From an uncultured Bacteroides sp. (GTDB taxonomy: Bacteria > Bacteroidota > Bacteroidia > Bacteroidales > Bacteroidaceae), in the NCBI GenBank assembly GCA_900556625.1, contig USPQ01000052.1, forward strand, positions 1 to 17,576: 17,576 bases of DNA. The letters are read 5' to 3'. The notes under the pieces are model-generated. The model saw nothing but the letters and a program-made list of their open reading frames with translations. It was not told where the DNA came from and searched no databases. Below, piece by piece: positions 6,867 to 14,883 of this stretch (position 1 is the first letter of the stretch; each line of letters begins with the position of its first letter). The position numbers and the translations under genes are program-made.

Positions 6867-7103
6867 ATGAAGAATGCACTGCTTGCCGTTTGGAACTTTT
6901 ATTTGGAAGGTTTCCGCAGTATGACACTTGGTCGTACATTGTGGGTTATTATCCTTTTGAAATTATTCGTCATGTTCTTTATCCTCAAATTATTCTTTTT
7001 CCCGAATTTCCTTAGTGATCACCCTACGGAGGCAGAAAAAGGAGCGTATGTGGGTAATGAACTGATAGAACGTGCCCTTCCGGAGAAACCGATTGATTTT
7101 TAA
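6867..7103 (+). CDS. DUF4492 small membrane protein, cytochrome bd-associated
   Basis: This 78-residue protein has one clear transmembrane helix (about 24-46, rich in Leu, Ile and Phe, including LWVIILLKLFVMFFILKLFF) preceded by an aromatic amphipathic N-terminus (NFYLEGFRSMTLG) and followed by a charged, soluble tail. It matches what I know of DUF4492, a short family usually found directly upstream of cytochrome bd genes in Bacteroidota and some Campylobacterota. The gene lies 20 nt before cydA and shares its promoter. In enterobacteria a small single-helix protein, CydX, stabilises the oxidase; this protein is longer, unrelated in sequence as far as I can see, and upstream rather than downstream. 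A structural or assembly role in the oxidase is therefore plausible but inferred. Confidence 0.85.
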   Translation: MKNALLAVWNFYLEGFRSMTLGRTLWVIILLKLFVMFFILKLFFFPNFLSDHPTEAEKGAYVGNELIERALPEKPIDF

Positions 7104-7123
7104 CTCTTAAACAACATAAGATT

Positions 7124-8695
7124 ATGATTGAAAGTATTGACACCTCGCTGATCGATTGGTCGAGAGCCCAATTTGCGATGACAGCTATGTATCATTGGAT
7201 TTTTGTTCCGCTTACACTTGGACTGGCAGTGGTGATGGGAATCATGGAGACGCTGTATTATAAAACAGGAAATGAATTCTGGAAAAAGACTGCTCAGTTC
7301 TGGATGAAGCTTTTCGGCATCAACTTCGCTATTGGTGTAGCGACCGGTTTGATTCTGGAATTTGAATTCGGTACAAACTGGAGTAATTATTCGTGGTTTG
7401 TTGGTGACATTTTCGGAGCACCGTTGGCAATTGAAGGGATTTTGGCATTCTTCATGGAAGCCACATTTATAGCTGTGATGTTTTTCGGTTGGGGAAAAGT
7501 GAGCAAACGCTTCCATCTGGCTTCTACCTGGCTGACGGGATTGGGAGCAACTATTTCCGCTTGGTGGATTCTGGTGGCCAATGCATGGATGCAACATCCG
7601 GTAGGAATGGAGTTCAATCCCGATACAGTGCGTAACGAGATGGTAGATTTCTGGGCTGTGGCTACATCACCTGTGGCTGTCAACAAGTTCTTCCATACCG
7701 TATTGTCCGGTTGGGTGCTGGGCAGTGTGTTCGTGGTCGGCATTAGTTGCTGGTATTTGTTGAAGAAACGTAATCGTGAGTTTGCACTTGCGAGCATAAA
7801 AATTGGTGCTATCTTCGGACTAGTGGCATCGTTACTCGCTGCTTGGACAGGAGACGGTTCCGGTTATCAGATTGCACAGACACAGCCGATGAAGCTGGCT
7901 GCTGTGGAAGGCCTGTATGAGGGTGGAACGAATGTAGGACTAGTAGGAATAGGAGTGCTTAACCCTGAAAAGGAAACTTATGATGATGGGAAAGAACCTT
8001 TCCTCTTCCGTTTTGAGATACCGAGCCTGCTTTCTTTTCTGGCGGAACGTGATGCGGATGGTTACGTTCCGGGAATCACAAACATTATTGAAGGCGGTTA
8101 TCAAATGAAAGACGGTACGACGGCTCTCTCGGCAGCCGAGAAGATAGAACGCGGGAAAACGGCTATTGGGGCATTGGCAGCCTATCGTGCGGCAAAGAGT
8201 GCAGGTCATGAAGAGGACGCGCAAGTGGCATATAAAGTGTTGCAGGAGAATATCCCCTATTTTGGATATGGGTATATTAAAGATGTGAATCAGTTGGTTC
8301 CGAATGTTCCTTTGAATTTTTATGCGTTCCGTGTCATGGTAATTCTCGGAGGATATTTTATTTTGTTCTTTATTGTAGTATTGTTCTTTGTTTATAAGAA
8401 AGATTTGAGTAAGATGCGCTGGATGCATTGGGTCGCTTTGCTTACTATTCCTTTGGGATACATTGCCGGACAAGCGGGATGGGTGGTTGCCGAGTGTGGT
8501 CGTCAGCCTTGGGCAATTCGTGATATGCTGCCTACAACGGCTGCTATCTCCAAACTTGATGTGGGTTCCGTACAGACTACTTTCTTTATTTTCCTGTTCC
8601 TGTTTACTGTAATGTTGATTGCCGGTACCGGAATTATGGTGAAGGCTATCAAGAAAGGACCGGATACGGAAGATAATATGAATACTAATCATTAA
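7124..8695 (+). CDS. cydA: Cytochrome bd quinol oxidase subunit I
   Basis: This 523-residue integral membrane protein is the haem-bearing subunit that oxidises quinol and reduces oxygen to water. H24 in the segment MYHWIFVPLTLG corresponds to the haem b595/d-region histidine near the N-terminus of E. coli CydA, and the histidine in VNKFFHTVLSGW to the haem b558 ligand. The Q loop opens with GDGSGYQIAQTQPMKLAAVEGLYEGG, where the conserved Lys and Glu implicated in quinol oxidation are present. About 110-130 residues separate this point from the next helix, so it is the long-loop type, as in E. coli. GWVVAECGRQPW near the C-terminal helices is another family hallmark. It follows the DUF4492 gene by 20 nt and precedes cydB by 11 nt. 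In Bacteroides fragilis cytochrome bd supports growth at nanomolar oxygen. Confidence 0.97.
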   Translation: MIESIDTSLIDWSRAQFAMTAMYHWIFVPLTLGLAVVMGIMETLYYKTGNEFWKKTAQFWMKLFGINFAIGVATGLILEFEFGTNWSNYSWFVGDIFGAPLAIEGILAFFMEATFIAVMFFGWGKVSKRFHLASTWLTGLGATISAWWILVANAWMQHPVGMEFNPDTVRNEMVDFWAVATSPVAVNKFFHTVLSGWVLGSVFVVGISCWYLLKKRNREFALASIKIGAIFGLVASLLAAWTGDGSGYQIAQTQPMKLAAVEGLYEGGTNVGLVGIGVLNPEKETYDDGKEPFLFRFEIPSLLSFLAERDADGYVPGITNIIEGGYQMKDGTTALSAAEKIERGKTAIGALAAYRAAKSAGHEEDAQVAYKVLQENIPYFGYGYIKDVNQLVPNVPLNFYAFRVMVILGGYFILFFIVVLFFVYKKDLSKMRWMHWVALLTIPLGYIAGQAGWVVAECGRQPWAIRDMLPTTAAISKLDVGSVQTTFFIFLFLFTVMLIAGTGIMVKAIKKGPDTEDNMNTNH

Positions 8696-8706
8696 TTGTA
8701 AAGGCT

Positions 8707-9849
8707 ATGTATATATTTCTACAACAATATTGGTGGCTTGTCGTTTCCTTGCTGGGAGCTATCCTCGTATTTTTATTGTTTGTGCAAGGAGGTAATTCTT
8801 TGTTGTTCTGTCTCGGTAAGACGGAAGAACACCGGAAAATGATGGTGAATTCTACCGGTCGTAAGTGGGAGTTTACATTTACTACACTGGTCACGTTCGG
8901 AGGGGCTTTCTTTGCTTCTTTTCCATTGTTTTATAGTACAAGTTTCGGTGGAGCTTATTGGCTTTGGATGATTATTCTTTTCAGCTTTGTATTGCAGGCT
9001 GTCAGTTATGAGTTTCAGAGCAAAGCGGGAAATCTGTTGGGCAAAAAGACATATCAGACTTTTCTGGTGATTAATGGAGTAGTAGGGCCGTTGTTGCTTG
9101 GCGGAGCTGTGGCGACTTTCTTCACAGGTTCCGATTTCTATATCAATAAAGCTAATATGACGGATACTGTTATGCCGGTAATCAGTCATTGGGGGAATGG
9201 CTGGCATGGATTGGATGCACTGACAAATATATGGAATGTTATTCTTGGATTAGCAGTATTCTTCCTTGCCCGTGTGCTGGGTGCGCTTTACTTCATTAAT
9301 AATATTGCGGACAAAGAATTGACGGATAAATGTCGTCGTGCGGTGCGGAATAATACGATTCTGTTTCTTGTGTTCTTCTTGACATTTGTGATTCGTACAT
9401 TGGTTTCTGATGGCTTTGCCGTGAATCCGGATACACAGGAGATTTATATGCAACCCTTTAAATATTTCATGAACTTTATCGAAATGCCCGTAGTTTTGAT
9501 CTTATTCCTGATAGGAGTGGTGTTGGTACTCTTCGGTATTGGCAAGACGTTGCTTAGAAAGACTTTTGATAAGGGTATCTGGTTTACAGGGATTGGGACG
9601 GTATTGACTGTTTTGTCTTTGCTGTTGGTGGCAGGATATAATAATACTGCTTATTATCCGTCTTATACGGACCTGCAAAGCTCATTGACTTTGGCTAACA
9701 GTTGTTCTAGTGAGTTTACATTAAAGACGATGGCTTATGTTTCTATACTTGTCCCGTTTGTGATAGCTTATATATTCTATGCTTGGCGTAGTATCGACCG
9801 TCATAAGATAACGGAAAAAGAGATGGACGAGGGAGGACACTCTTATTAA
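8707..9849 (+). CDS. cydB: Cytochrome bd quinol oxidase subunit II
   Basis: This 380-residue protein is the second core subunit of the bd oxidase and pairs with CydA. Eight or so hydrophobic helices are visible, starting with WWLVVSLLGAILVFLLFVQGGNSLLF. The region NSTGRKWEFTFTTLVTFGGAFFASFPLFYSTSF fits the CydB core (E. coli counterpart NTLAPFWDGNEVWLI.. region is only loosely similar, as usual for Bacteroidota). Length matches E. coli CydB (379). It starts 11 nt after cydA, so the two are co-translated in the normal equimolar arrangement. The gene is the last of the operon: four heptad repeats and an intrinsic terminator begin directly after its TAA. Confidence 0.95.
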   Translation: MYIFLQQYWWLVVSLLGAILVFLLFVQGGNSLLFCLGKTEEHRKMMVNSTGRKWEFTFTTLVTFGGAFFASFPLFYSTSFGGAYWLWMIILFSFVLQAVSYEFQSKAGNLLGKKTYQTFLVINGVVGPLLLGGAVATFFTGSDFYINKANMTDTVMPVISHWGNGWHGLDALTNIWNVILGLAVFFLARVLGALYFINNIADKELTDKCRRAVRNNTILFLVFFLTFVIRTLVSDGFAVNPDTQEIYMQPFKYFMNFIEMPVVLILFLIGVVLVLFGIGKTLLRKTFDKGIWFTGIGTVLTVLSLLLVAGYNNTAYYPSYTDLQSSLTLANSCSSEFTLKTMAYVSILVPFVIAYIFYAWRSIDRHKITEKEMDEGGHSY

Positions 9850-9877
9850 GTTGAGAGTTGAAAGTTGAGAATTGAGA
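9850..9877 (+). repeat. Four tandem heptads between cydB stop and terminator
   Basis: Immediately after the cydB TAA come GTTGAGA, GTTGAAA, GTTGAGA and ATTGAGA (9850-9877), four 7-bp units in perfect register with only two substitutions. A fifth partial unit GTTG is the first part of the terminator stem at 9878. The repeat thus fills the whole space from stop codon to hairpin. Similar GTTGARA-rich tracts are, to my recollection, common between Bacteroides genes; function unknown. Confidence 0.8.
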
Positions 9878-9923
9878 GTTGGCTGCGCAATAGTAATATT
9901 ATTGCGCAGCCAACTTTTTGTTT
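9878..9923 (+). terminator. Intrinsic terminator of the cyd operon
   Basis: A perfect 15-bp stem, GTTGGCTGCGCAATA at 9878-9892 paired with TATTGCGCAGCCAAC at 9900-9914, encloses a 7-nt loop and is followed by TTTTTGTTTT. The stem can be prolonged by further A-U and G-U pairs with the T tract. It has a T tract only on the plus strand, so it terminates cydAB. The hairpin also lies 50 nt past the stop of the converging dehydrogenase gene, where it lacks a U tract. Confidence 0.92.
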
Positions 9924-9963
9924 TAATGTCGGACTGGATAGAAAAACAGTTTTTGATTCTTAC

Positions 9964-10917
9964 CTATTTGACTACATTTTCCGGTGTTCCGGCGATGTAT
10001 GCTTGCAGATTGCTGATTGCAATGTTCATCAATCTTTCGCGGGCTTCTAGGGTTGCCCATGCAATATGTGGAGTGATGTAGCAGTTCTTGGCTGTCAGCA
10101 ACGGGTTATCAGCATGGGGAGGTTCGGTAGAGAGTACGTCTACTCCTGCTGCAAAAATCTTACCACTGTTCAGAGCATCTGCCAAATCTTGTTCATTGAT
10201 TAGCGGTCCACGCCCGGTATTGATTAAGATAGCTGTTGGCTTCATCATGGCAAGACGACGGGCATTAACCATCTCATGTGTCTCCGGAGTAAGCGGGCAA
10301 TGTAAACTGATAATATCACATTCGCTGAAAAGTTGGTCTAAATCCATCTTCTTGATTTCAGGTGGTAATTGGAAATGAGACTTTGAAGTCAACGCATACA
10401 CTTGCATACCAAAACCTATGGCAACACGTGCTGTTGTATATCCGGTATTTCCCAATCCGACCAGACCTATTTTCTTATCTCTCAATTCTATCAGCGGCGT
10501 ATCCCAGAAACAGAAATCTTTGCTGTTCGTCCAGCGGCCTTTATGCACTTCTTCCGAATGATGTTGCACTTGCTGGCTGATATTCAATATGTGGGCAAAT
10601 ACCATTTGGGCAACGGAAGCTGTGCTGTATGAAGGAATGTTAGTGACAACAATACCCCGTTCTTTAGCTGCAACTGTATCAACTACATTGTATCCGGTAG
10701 CTAATACACCGATATATTTCAATTCGGGCAGTGCAGCCATGTGTTCTGCATTAATGATTACTTTATTAGTCAGGAGTACTTCTGCTCCGGCTGCACGTTC
10801 TAATACTTCTTCGGGAGCAGTACGGTCGTAAATCACGCATTCTCCTAAGGCTTTTATCCCTTCCCAAGACAAATCGCCGGGATTGGCTGCAAAACCATCT
10901 AAAACAATAATTTTCAT
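9964..10917 (-). CDS. D-2-hydroxyacid dehydrogenase (glycerate dehydrogenase-like)
   Basis: This 317-residue NAD(P)-dependent oxidoreductase interconverts a 2-oxo acid and its D-2-hydroxy acid; hydroxypyruvate/glycerate is the closest familiar substrate. The nucleotide-binding motif is GLGNTG (154-159). The catalytic triad of the family is complete: R236 in NTGRGPLI, E265 in DVLSTEPP and H284 in ITPHIAWA. The end of the second Rossmann strand reads YALTSKS, with no Asp to hold the NAD ribose and a Lys at 179, so NADPH use is possible. The gene starts 23 nt after rarA and ends the DUF5686-rarA operon. A cytosolic enzyme; the true substrate cannot be fixed from sequence. Confidence 0.92.
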   Translation of the reverse strand: MKIIVLDGFAANPGDLSWEGIKALGECVIYDRTAPEEVLERAAGAEVLLTNKVIINAEHMAALPELKYIGVLATGYNVVDTVAAKERGIVVTNIPSYSTASVAQMVFAHILNISQQVQHHSEEVHKGRWTNSKDFCFWDTPLIELRDKKIGLVGLGNTGYTTARVAIGFGMQVYALTSKSHFQLPPEIKKMDLDQLFSECDIISLHCPLTPETHEMVNARRLAMMKPTAILINTGRGPLINEQDLADALNSGKIFAAGVDVLSTEPPHADNPLLTAKNCYITPHIAWATLEARERLMNIAISNLQAYIAGTPENVVK

Positions 10918-10940
10918 TTCGATTTTATATTAATAATATG

Positions 10941-12218
10941 TTATACGTCTTTTTTGAACTTGTCTCCCCACAGTTGTATCATCCGTTCGGCATGTTTCTG
11001 TTCTGCCGGATTATTCTGCGGTTTCCAGATACGTTTGTCTTTCAATTCGTCCGGAAGGAACTGTTGTTTCACAAAATTTCCTTCATAATTGTGAGCATAC
11101 TTGTACTCTTGTCCATAGCCTAATTGCTTCATCAGCTTCGTAGGTGCATTGCGCAAGTGTAATGGGACAGGTAGATTACCTGTCGAGCGAACCAACTCCA
11201 GTGCATCATTAATGGCATTATACGCTGAATTGCTTTTAGGGCTGGTTGCCAGATATATGGTCGTTTCAGCTAAAGGAATTCTTCCTTCGGGCCATCCGAT
11301 TTTCATCAATGTATCGAAACAGGCATTAGCAAGAAGCAAGGCATTGGGATTTGCCAAGCCGATATCTTCGGAGGCCGAAATAACCAGTCGGCGGGCAATG
11401 AAAGCAGGATCTTCACCGCCTTCCACCATACGGGCAAGCCAATAGATTGCTCCGTCCGGATCACTGCCACGAATAGACTTGATGAAGGCTGAAATAATAT
11501 CATAATGCATTTCCCCGTCTTTATCGTATGCCAACGGGTTTTGTTGTAATCGTTCAGTCACCATTTCATCAGTGATCACAACGGTGTCTTCAGCTTCGGA
11601 TTCAACGACCAGCTCTAATATATTAAGGAGTTTGCGTGCGTCTCCACCGGAAAAGCGCAGCATGGCAGTTGTTTCTTTTAGTTCGATTTTACGTTCTTTC
11701 AGTACAGTATCCGTAGTGATGGCACGTTGCAGGAGTTCCAGCAAATCTTCCTTCTCCAGCGATTTGAGTACATAGAGCTGGCAGCGTGACAGAAGCGGAC
11801 GGATAACCTCGAACGACGGATTTTCCGTTGTTGCTCCGATTAGTGTGACGGTTCCGTTCTCTACAGCTCCCAACAAAGAATCCTGTTGTGATTTACTGAA
11901 TCGATGGATTTCATCGATGAATAGGATAGGGCTGGACTGGGAGAAGAATCGGTTGCTTTTGGCACGGTCTATCACTTCACGCACATCCTTTACCCCTGAA
12001 GTCACTGCGCTTAAAGTAAAAAACGGGGTTTCCAGCTTATTGGCAATGATTTGTGCCAATGTAGTTTTGCCTACCCCGGGAGGTCCCCAGAGGATAAAGG
12101 AGGAGATGCGTCCTGCGTCAATCATCTTTCGCAGGATAGCACCCGGTCCTACTAAATGTTTCTGACCGATATATTCGTCTAATGTTTTGGGGCGTAATCG
12201 CTCTGCTAAAGGTTGCAT
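10941..12218 (-). CDS. rarA: Replication-associated recombination protein A (AAA+ ATPase)
   Basis: This 425-residue protein is the RarA/MgsA (eukaryotic WRNIP1) AAA+ ATPase, related to clamp-loader subunits, which acts at stalled replication forks and single-stranded DNA ends. It begins with the family hallmark PLAERLRPKTLDEYIGQKHLVG. Walker A is GPPGVGKT (45-52), Walker B ILFIDEIH (98-105), sensor 1 lies in IGATTENPSFEV, and sensor 2 in SGGDARKLLN. The C-terminal half carries the tetramerisation and MgsA region (AFIKSIRGSDPDGAIYWLARM, ATSPKSNSAYNAI). Length is typical of the family. The ATG follows the DUF5686 stop codon by only 5 nt, so the two are almost certainly co-transcribed, though no functional link is known. 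Confidence 0.96.
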   Translation of the reverse strand: MQPLAERLRPKTLDEYIGQKHLVGPGAILRKMIDAGRISSFILWGPPGVGKTTLAQIIANKLETPFFTLSAVTSGVKDVREVIDRAKSNRFFSQSSPILFIDEIHRFSKSQQDSLLGAVENGTVTLIGATTENPSFEVIRPLLSRCQLYVLKSLEKEDLLELLQRAITTDTVLKERKIELKETTAMLRFSGGDARKLLNILELVVESEAEDTVVITDEMVTERLQQNPLAYDKDGEMHYDIISAFIKSIRGSDPDGAIYWLARMVEGGEDPAFIARRLVISASEDIGLANPNALLLANACFDTLMKIGWPEGRIPLAETTIYLATSPKSNSAYNAINDALELVRSTGNLPVPLHLRNAPTKLMKQLGYGQEYKYAHNYEGNFVKQQFLPDELKDKRIWKPQNNPAEQKHAERMIQLWGDKFKKDV

Positions 12219-12223
12219 AATTC

Positions 12224-14800
12224 TTAGAATGCCATTAATACCATGAAGCGGACACCGTTTTTATTGATACCCGGATTATCACGGTAGGTGAAACGATGTA
12301 CATATTCAATGTGCAGCAACTTGAATATATTATAGATACCCACACTTGCTTCAACATACGGAATCTTCGGATCCATGACAAAACTAGTAAATTTTCCATC
12401 ACGCATCGGGAAGCGGAACAAATCGGGGTTACTGCTTTTGAACGGATTGTTCTTGTCTGTCAGAGTACCCCATAAGGCACGGACACGGAACATTTCCCTC
12501 CATTTCAGATTCTTGATAAGGGGAATACGATTGAATAGTTTGCCATTCATATCGTAAGACAATGAAACTGAAGCGAAACGGTCGTTCAAGAACTCCATAT
12601 TATTAATAAGGTTGAACGTCTCTCGTTGGGTGATGTATGATAAGTTGGCTTCCGGCAGAATCAGTAACGGGAAAGGAACGGTGTTCCACTCGGCCCCTGC
12701 CTTTATACTGCAATCTATCTTTCCCCACGAAGATGGAAGCCAGAAACGTTTCCATACACTCGCTTCCGTACGGTTGAAACTGTATTCGCCACCTAACACT
12801 CCTTTGAATCCCATGGCATGAGTGAGTGTGAAGATAGGAGCGTCCAATGACACGGGGATACGACGCTGTTTGGAGTTGACAAATGATTCGCCCGGAGCAT
12901 AGCGTAGTGTCAGGCTTGCTTCGGCAGTAGTGACGTCATGCACACGGGTTTGTGCAGCATCGTTACGCAAATACTCCAATTTTCCGGCAGGCTCGTCGTT
13001 ACGGTGGCGGAGCATTGCTTTTATACCGAATCCTGTAAGTGTTTCAAGTTCATAGTTGATGGTAGCATCGCGCATATACGACATTTGGTCTACTGTCGTT
13101 GTTTTTAATGAAAGGAAAATGTTATCTTTATCTGTAAATAGGAATTTATCCATCGGAGACATTACATCATAACTGTAAGTTGCCGAAATGTAATGCTTCG
13201 GGAACTCCCAAACCACATAATCGCGTTTGTTGAATGAATATGTCAGTGTTCCGCTGTATTTCCATCGTTCATCTTTCAGACCGTAGGCTCCATAACCGTT
13301 CAAGAACCAGTGTTTGTTAAGATGAGCTGTTGTCATGCCACTTAACCGAAAACGGGTTCCATCAATATAGTTGCTCGAAATCATCGTATTGATAGGACCT
13401 ATGTCTACTTTACTCGGATGTTTCTTGCTTCCTGTTTCTACGAAGTTTTCGATCACAGCTTTTGCACCGAAGATGATATACTTAAATCCCGGAATCTGTT
13501 CGAGTCTGTTGACGAATACATCCATTGTGCTTTCTGTTTTTGTCAGTGGTACTTGGCGAACACTAGCCCAGTATTCATCGCTTTTCGAGAGCATATCGGC
13601 TTCTTTTATCACACTGCCTTTCAAACGGAAAAGCCGTTGCTCTATAGGGTCGAACTTATAATTGCTATATTTTGTAGTTCGCTCTACCTGCAATCCCCCC
13701 ACCGTTTTGTTTGAACTCCACGAGAGATCTACGGTCATATCGTCATCTGCCAATACCCAATTGCCATTTGGTAGTTGTTCATACTGTTGGACGATATCCA
13801 TACGGTTCACAAAATTGACTCCGGTCTTTTTAGGCAGGTTCATTGTACATTTCTGGACTGCATAGGTAGAATCTTTCAATACATAGAGATGTCCTGTAAA
13901 TCCGAAATCCTGCGAATTCTGTGGAACAAATGTCAGATGTACGCATTCGCGCCTGTCCACCATCAACGTATCCATCAGATAATACTTATAAAAAGAAATG
14001 GCATTGCTACCTATAGGACTGACGAAACGCTGCTGAAGCAGACGGATCTCGTCATCATAGATGTTGATATCCGCAAAGACGTCCTTCAATACAGTGCCGA
14101 GCATATCTCCTGTAGAGAAGAATTCTTCGATACCATTGGAGTTTTTTCCTTTGATAATCGTTTTCTTACTTTCGGGATCTTTGCGGAAGATGGTTTGTGA
14201 AGCCGTTTCTTGTACAGAGATCGGGAGAATCAATTTATTGGTAGTTTCCGACACTTCTACCTGATCTCTAAGGAAAGAATATTTTTTGTAGATACCCTTC
14301 TCTAGTTTTTCCGGAGTAAGGTCATTGATAGACATTTTCATCTTTTCGTACTTATCGTACTGATAATATTCGTTCACTTCGAGGGCTTGCGCCTTCTTAT
14401 GTTCGATTACTTTCTTCATGAACTCCACTGCCGGATTGTTCTTGCGCGAATATTTTTCTTTCTTAGGCTTTACAACGACTTCATTCAGAATCACGTTATC
14501 CGGAGCCAACTGTACATTGACCGTCTGATTGCCATAGTTCACTTTTACTGTCTTACTGATATAGCCCACTGCGGAAAAAACAAGTGTCCCCCCGTTTCTA
14601 CGGGCTTCGAGACTGTATTCTCCGTCAATATTGGTGATCGTACCCATATCCTTTTTTTCTTGGTAGTAAACAGATATATACATCAATGGCTCATGGGTCA
14701 CCGAATCTGTAACTACTCCCTTTATCTGCTGCGCAAAAACGTTTGAGGCTGCCAATATGAGTAAGATCAGTATAAGTATTTTGCTATATCGTTGTTTCAT
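12224..14800 (-). CDS. DUF5686 outer-membrane protein with carboxypeptidase-like regulatory domain
   Basis: This 858-residue protein has a signal peptide (about 1-23, ending NVFAQ). A CarboxypepD_reg-like beta-sandwich follows (about 26-112: IKGVVTDSVTHEPLMYISVYY, GTITNIDGEYSLEA, LVFSAVGYISKTVKV), the same type of domain found at the front of SusC/TonB-dependent receptors. The remaining roughly 730 residues fit DUF5686. The last 350 or so residues alternate polar and aromatic positions as expected for outer-membrane beta strands (for example FRLSGMTTAHLNKHWFLNGYGAYG and the final YVHRFTYRDNPGINKNGVRFMVLMAF), ending in Phe. No TonB plug is recognisable. Its substrate and function are unknown; a surface or outer-membrane biogenesis role is a guess. 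It is the first gene of an operon with rarA and the dehydrogenase. Confidence 0.88.
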   Translation of the reverse strand: MKQRYSKILILILLILAASNVFAQQIKGVVTDSVTHEPLMYISVYYQEKKDMGTITNIDGEYSLEARRNGGTLVFSAVGYISKTVKVNYGNQTVNVQLAPDNVILNEVVVKPKKEKYSRKNNPAVEFMKKVIEHKKAQALEVNEYYQYDKYEKMKMSINDLTPEKLEKGIYKKYSFLRDQVEVSETTNKLILPISVQETASQTIFRKDPESKKTIIKGKNSNGIEEFFSTGDMLGTVLKDVFADINIYDDEIRLLQQRFVSPIGSNAISFYKYYLMDTLMVDRRECVHLTFVPQNSQDFGFTGHLYVLKDSTYAVQKCTMNLPKKTGVNFVNRMDIVQQYEQLPNGNWVLADDDMTVDLSWSSNKTVGGLQVERTTKYSNYKFDPIEQRLFRLKGSVIKEADMLSKSDEYWASVRQVPLTKTESTMDVFVNRLEQIPGFKYIIFGAKAVIENFVETGSKKHPSKVDIGPINTMISSNYIDGTRFRLSGMTTAHLNKHWFLNGYGAYGLKDERWKYSGTLTYSFNKRDYVVWEFPKHYISATYSYDVMSPMDKFLFTDKDNIFLSLKTTTVDQMSYMRDATINYELETLTGFGIKAMLRHRNDEPAGKLEYLRNDAAQTRVHDVTTAEASLTLRYAPGESFVNSKQRRIPVSLDAPIFTLTHAMGFKGVLGGEYSFNRTEASVWKRFWLPSSWGKIDCSIKAGAEWNTVPFPLLILPEANLSYITQRETFNLINNMEFLNDRFASVSLSYDMNGKLFNRIPLIKNLKWREMFRVRALWGTLTDKNNPFKSSNPDLFRFPMRDGKFTSFVMDPKIPYVEASVGIYNIFKLLHIEYVHRFTYRDNPGINKNGVRFMVLMAF

Positions 14801-14820
14801 AAACGTTCTTAGTAGAGCTA

Positions 14821-14828
14821 CAAAGTTA
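14821..14828 (-). promoter_or_regulatory. -7 box upstream of the DUF5686-rarA operon
   Basis: The minus strand reads TAACTTTG (plus CAAAGTTA, 14821-14828), a full match to TAnnTTTG, 20 nt before the ATG at 14800. No TTTG lies at the expected upstream distance, so only the -7 half is supported. It separates this operon from the wecB-like gene, whose stop is at 14884. Confidence 0.5.
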
Positions 14829-14883
14829 ACAAATAACTCTGAGGATGGTTGAATATATAACTTTTTTTACCCATCATTGTTGG

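Noticed and set aside
6661..6939. Minus-strand frame of 92 codons spanning the divergent intergenic region
   Set aside because: It would run over the cyd promoter, the efflux promoter and the repeat sites; the predicted protein has no recognisable features.
7387..8692. Minus-strand open frames opposite cydA
   Set aside because: CydA is unmistakable on the plus strand with all its ligand motifs; the reverse frames have no recognisable domain or start context.
9850..9877. Heptad array as a CRISPR-like repeat
   Set aside because: The units are contiguous 7-mers without spacers, and no cas gene is in the window.
9878..9914. The cyd terminator as a bidirectional terminator for the dehydrogenase operon as well
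   Set aside because: On the minus strand the hairpin is followed by a mixed CT/A-rich sequence, not a T tract, so efficient termination in that direction is not supported.
13775..14200. Plus-strand open frame of 141 codons opposite the DUF5686 gene
   Set aside because: It lies wholly antisense to a long gene with signal peptide and recognisable domains, has no promoter or family resemblance, and its composition is that of a complementary-strand shadow.
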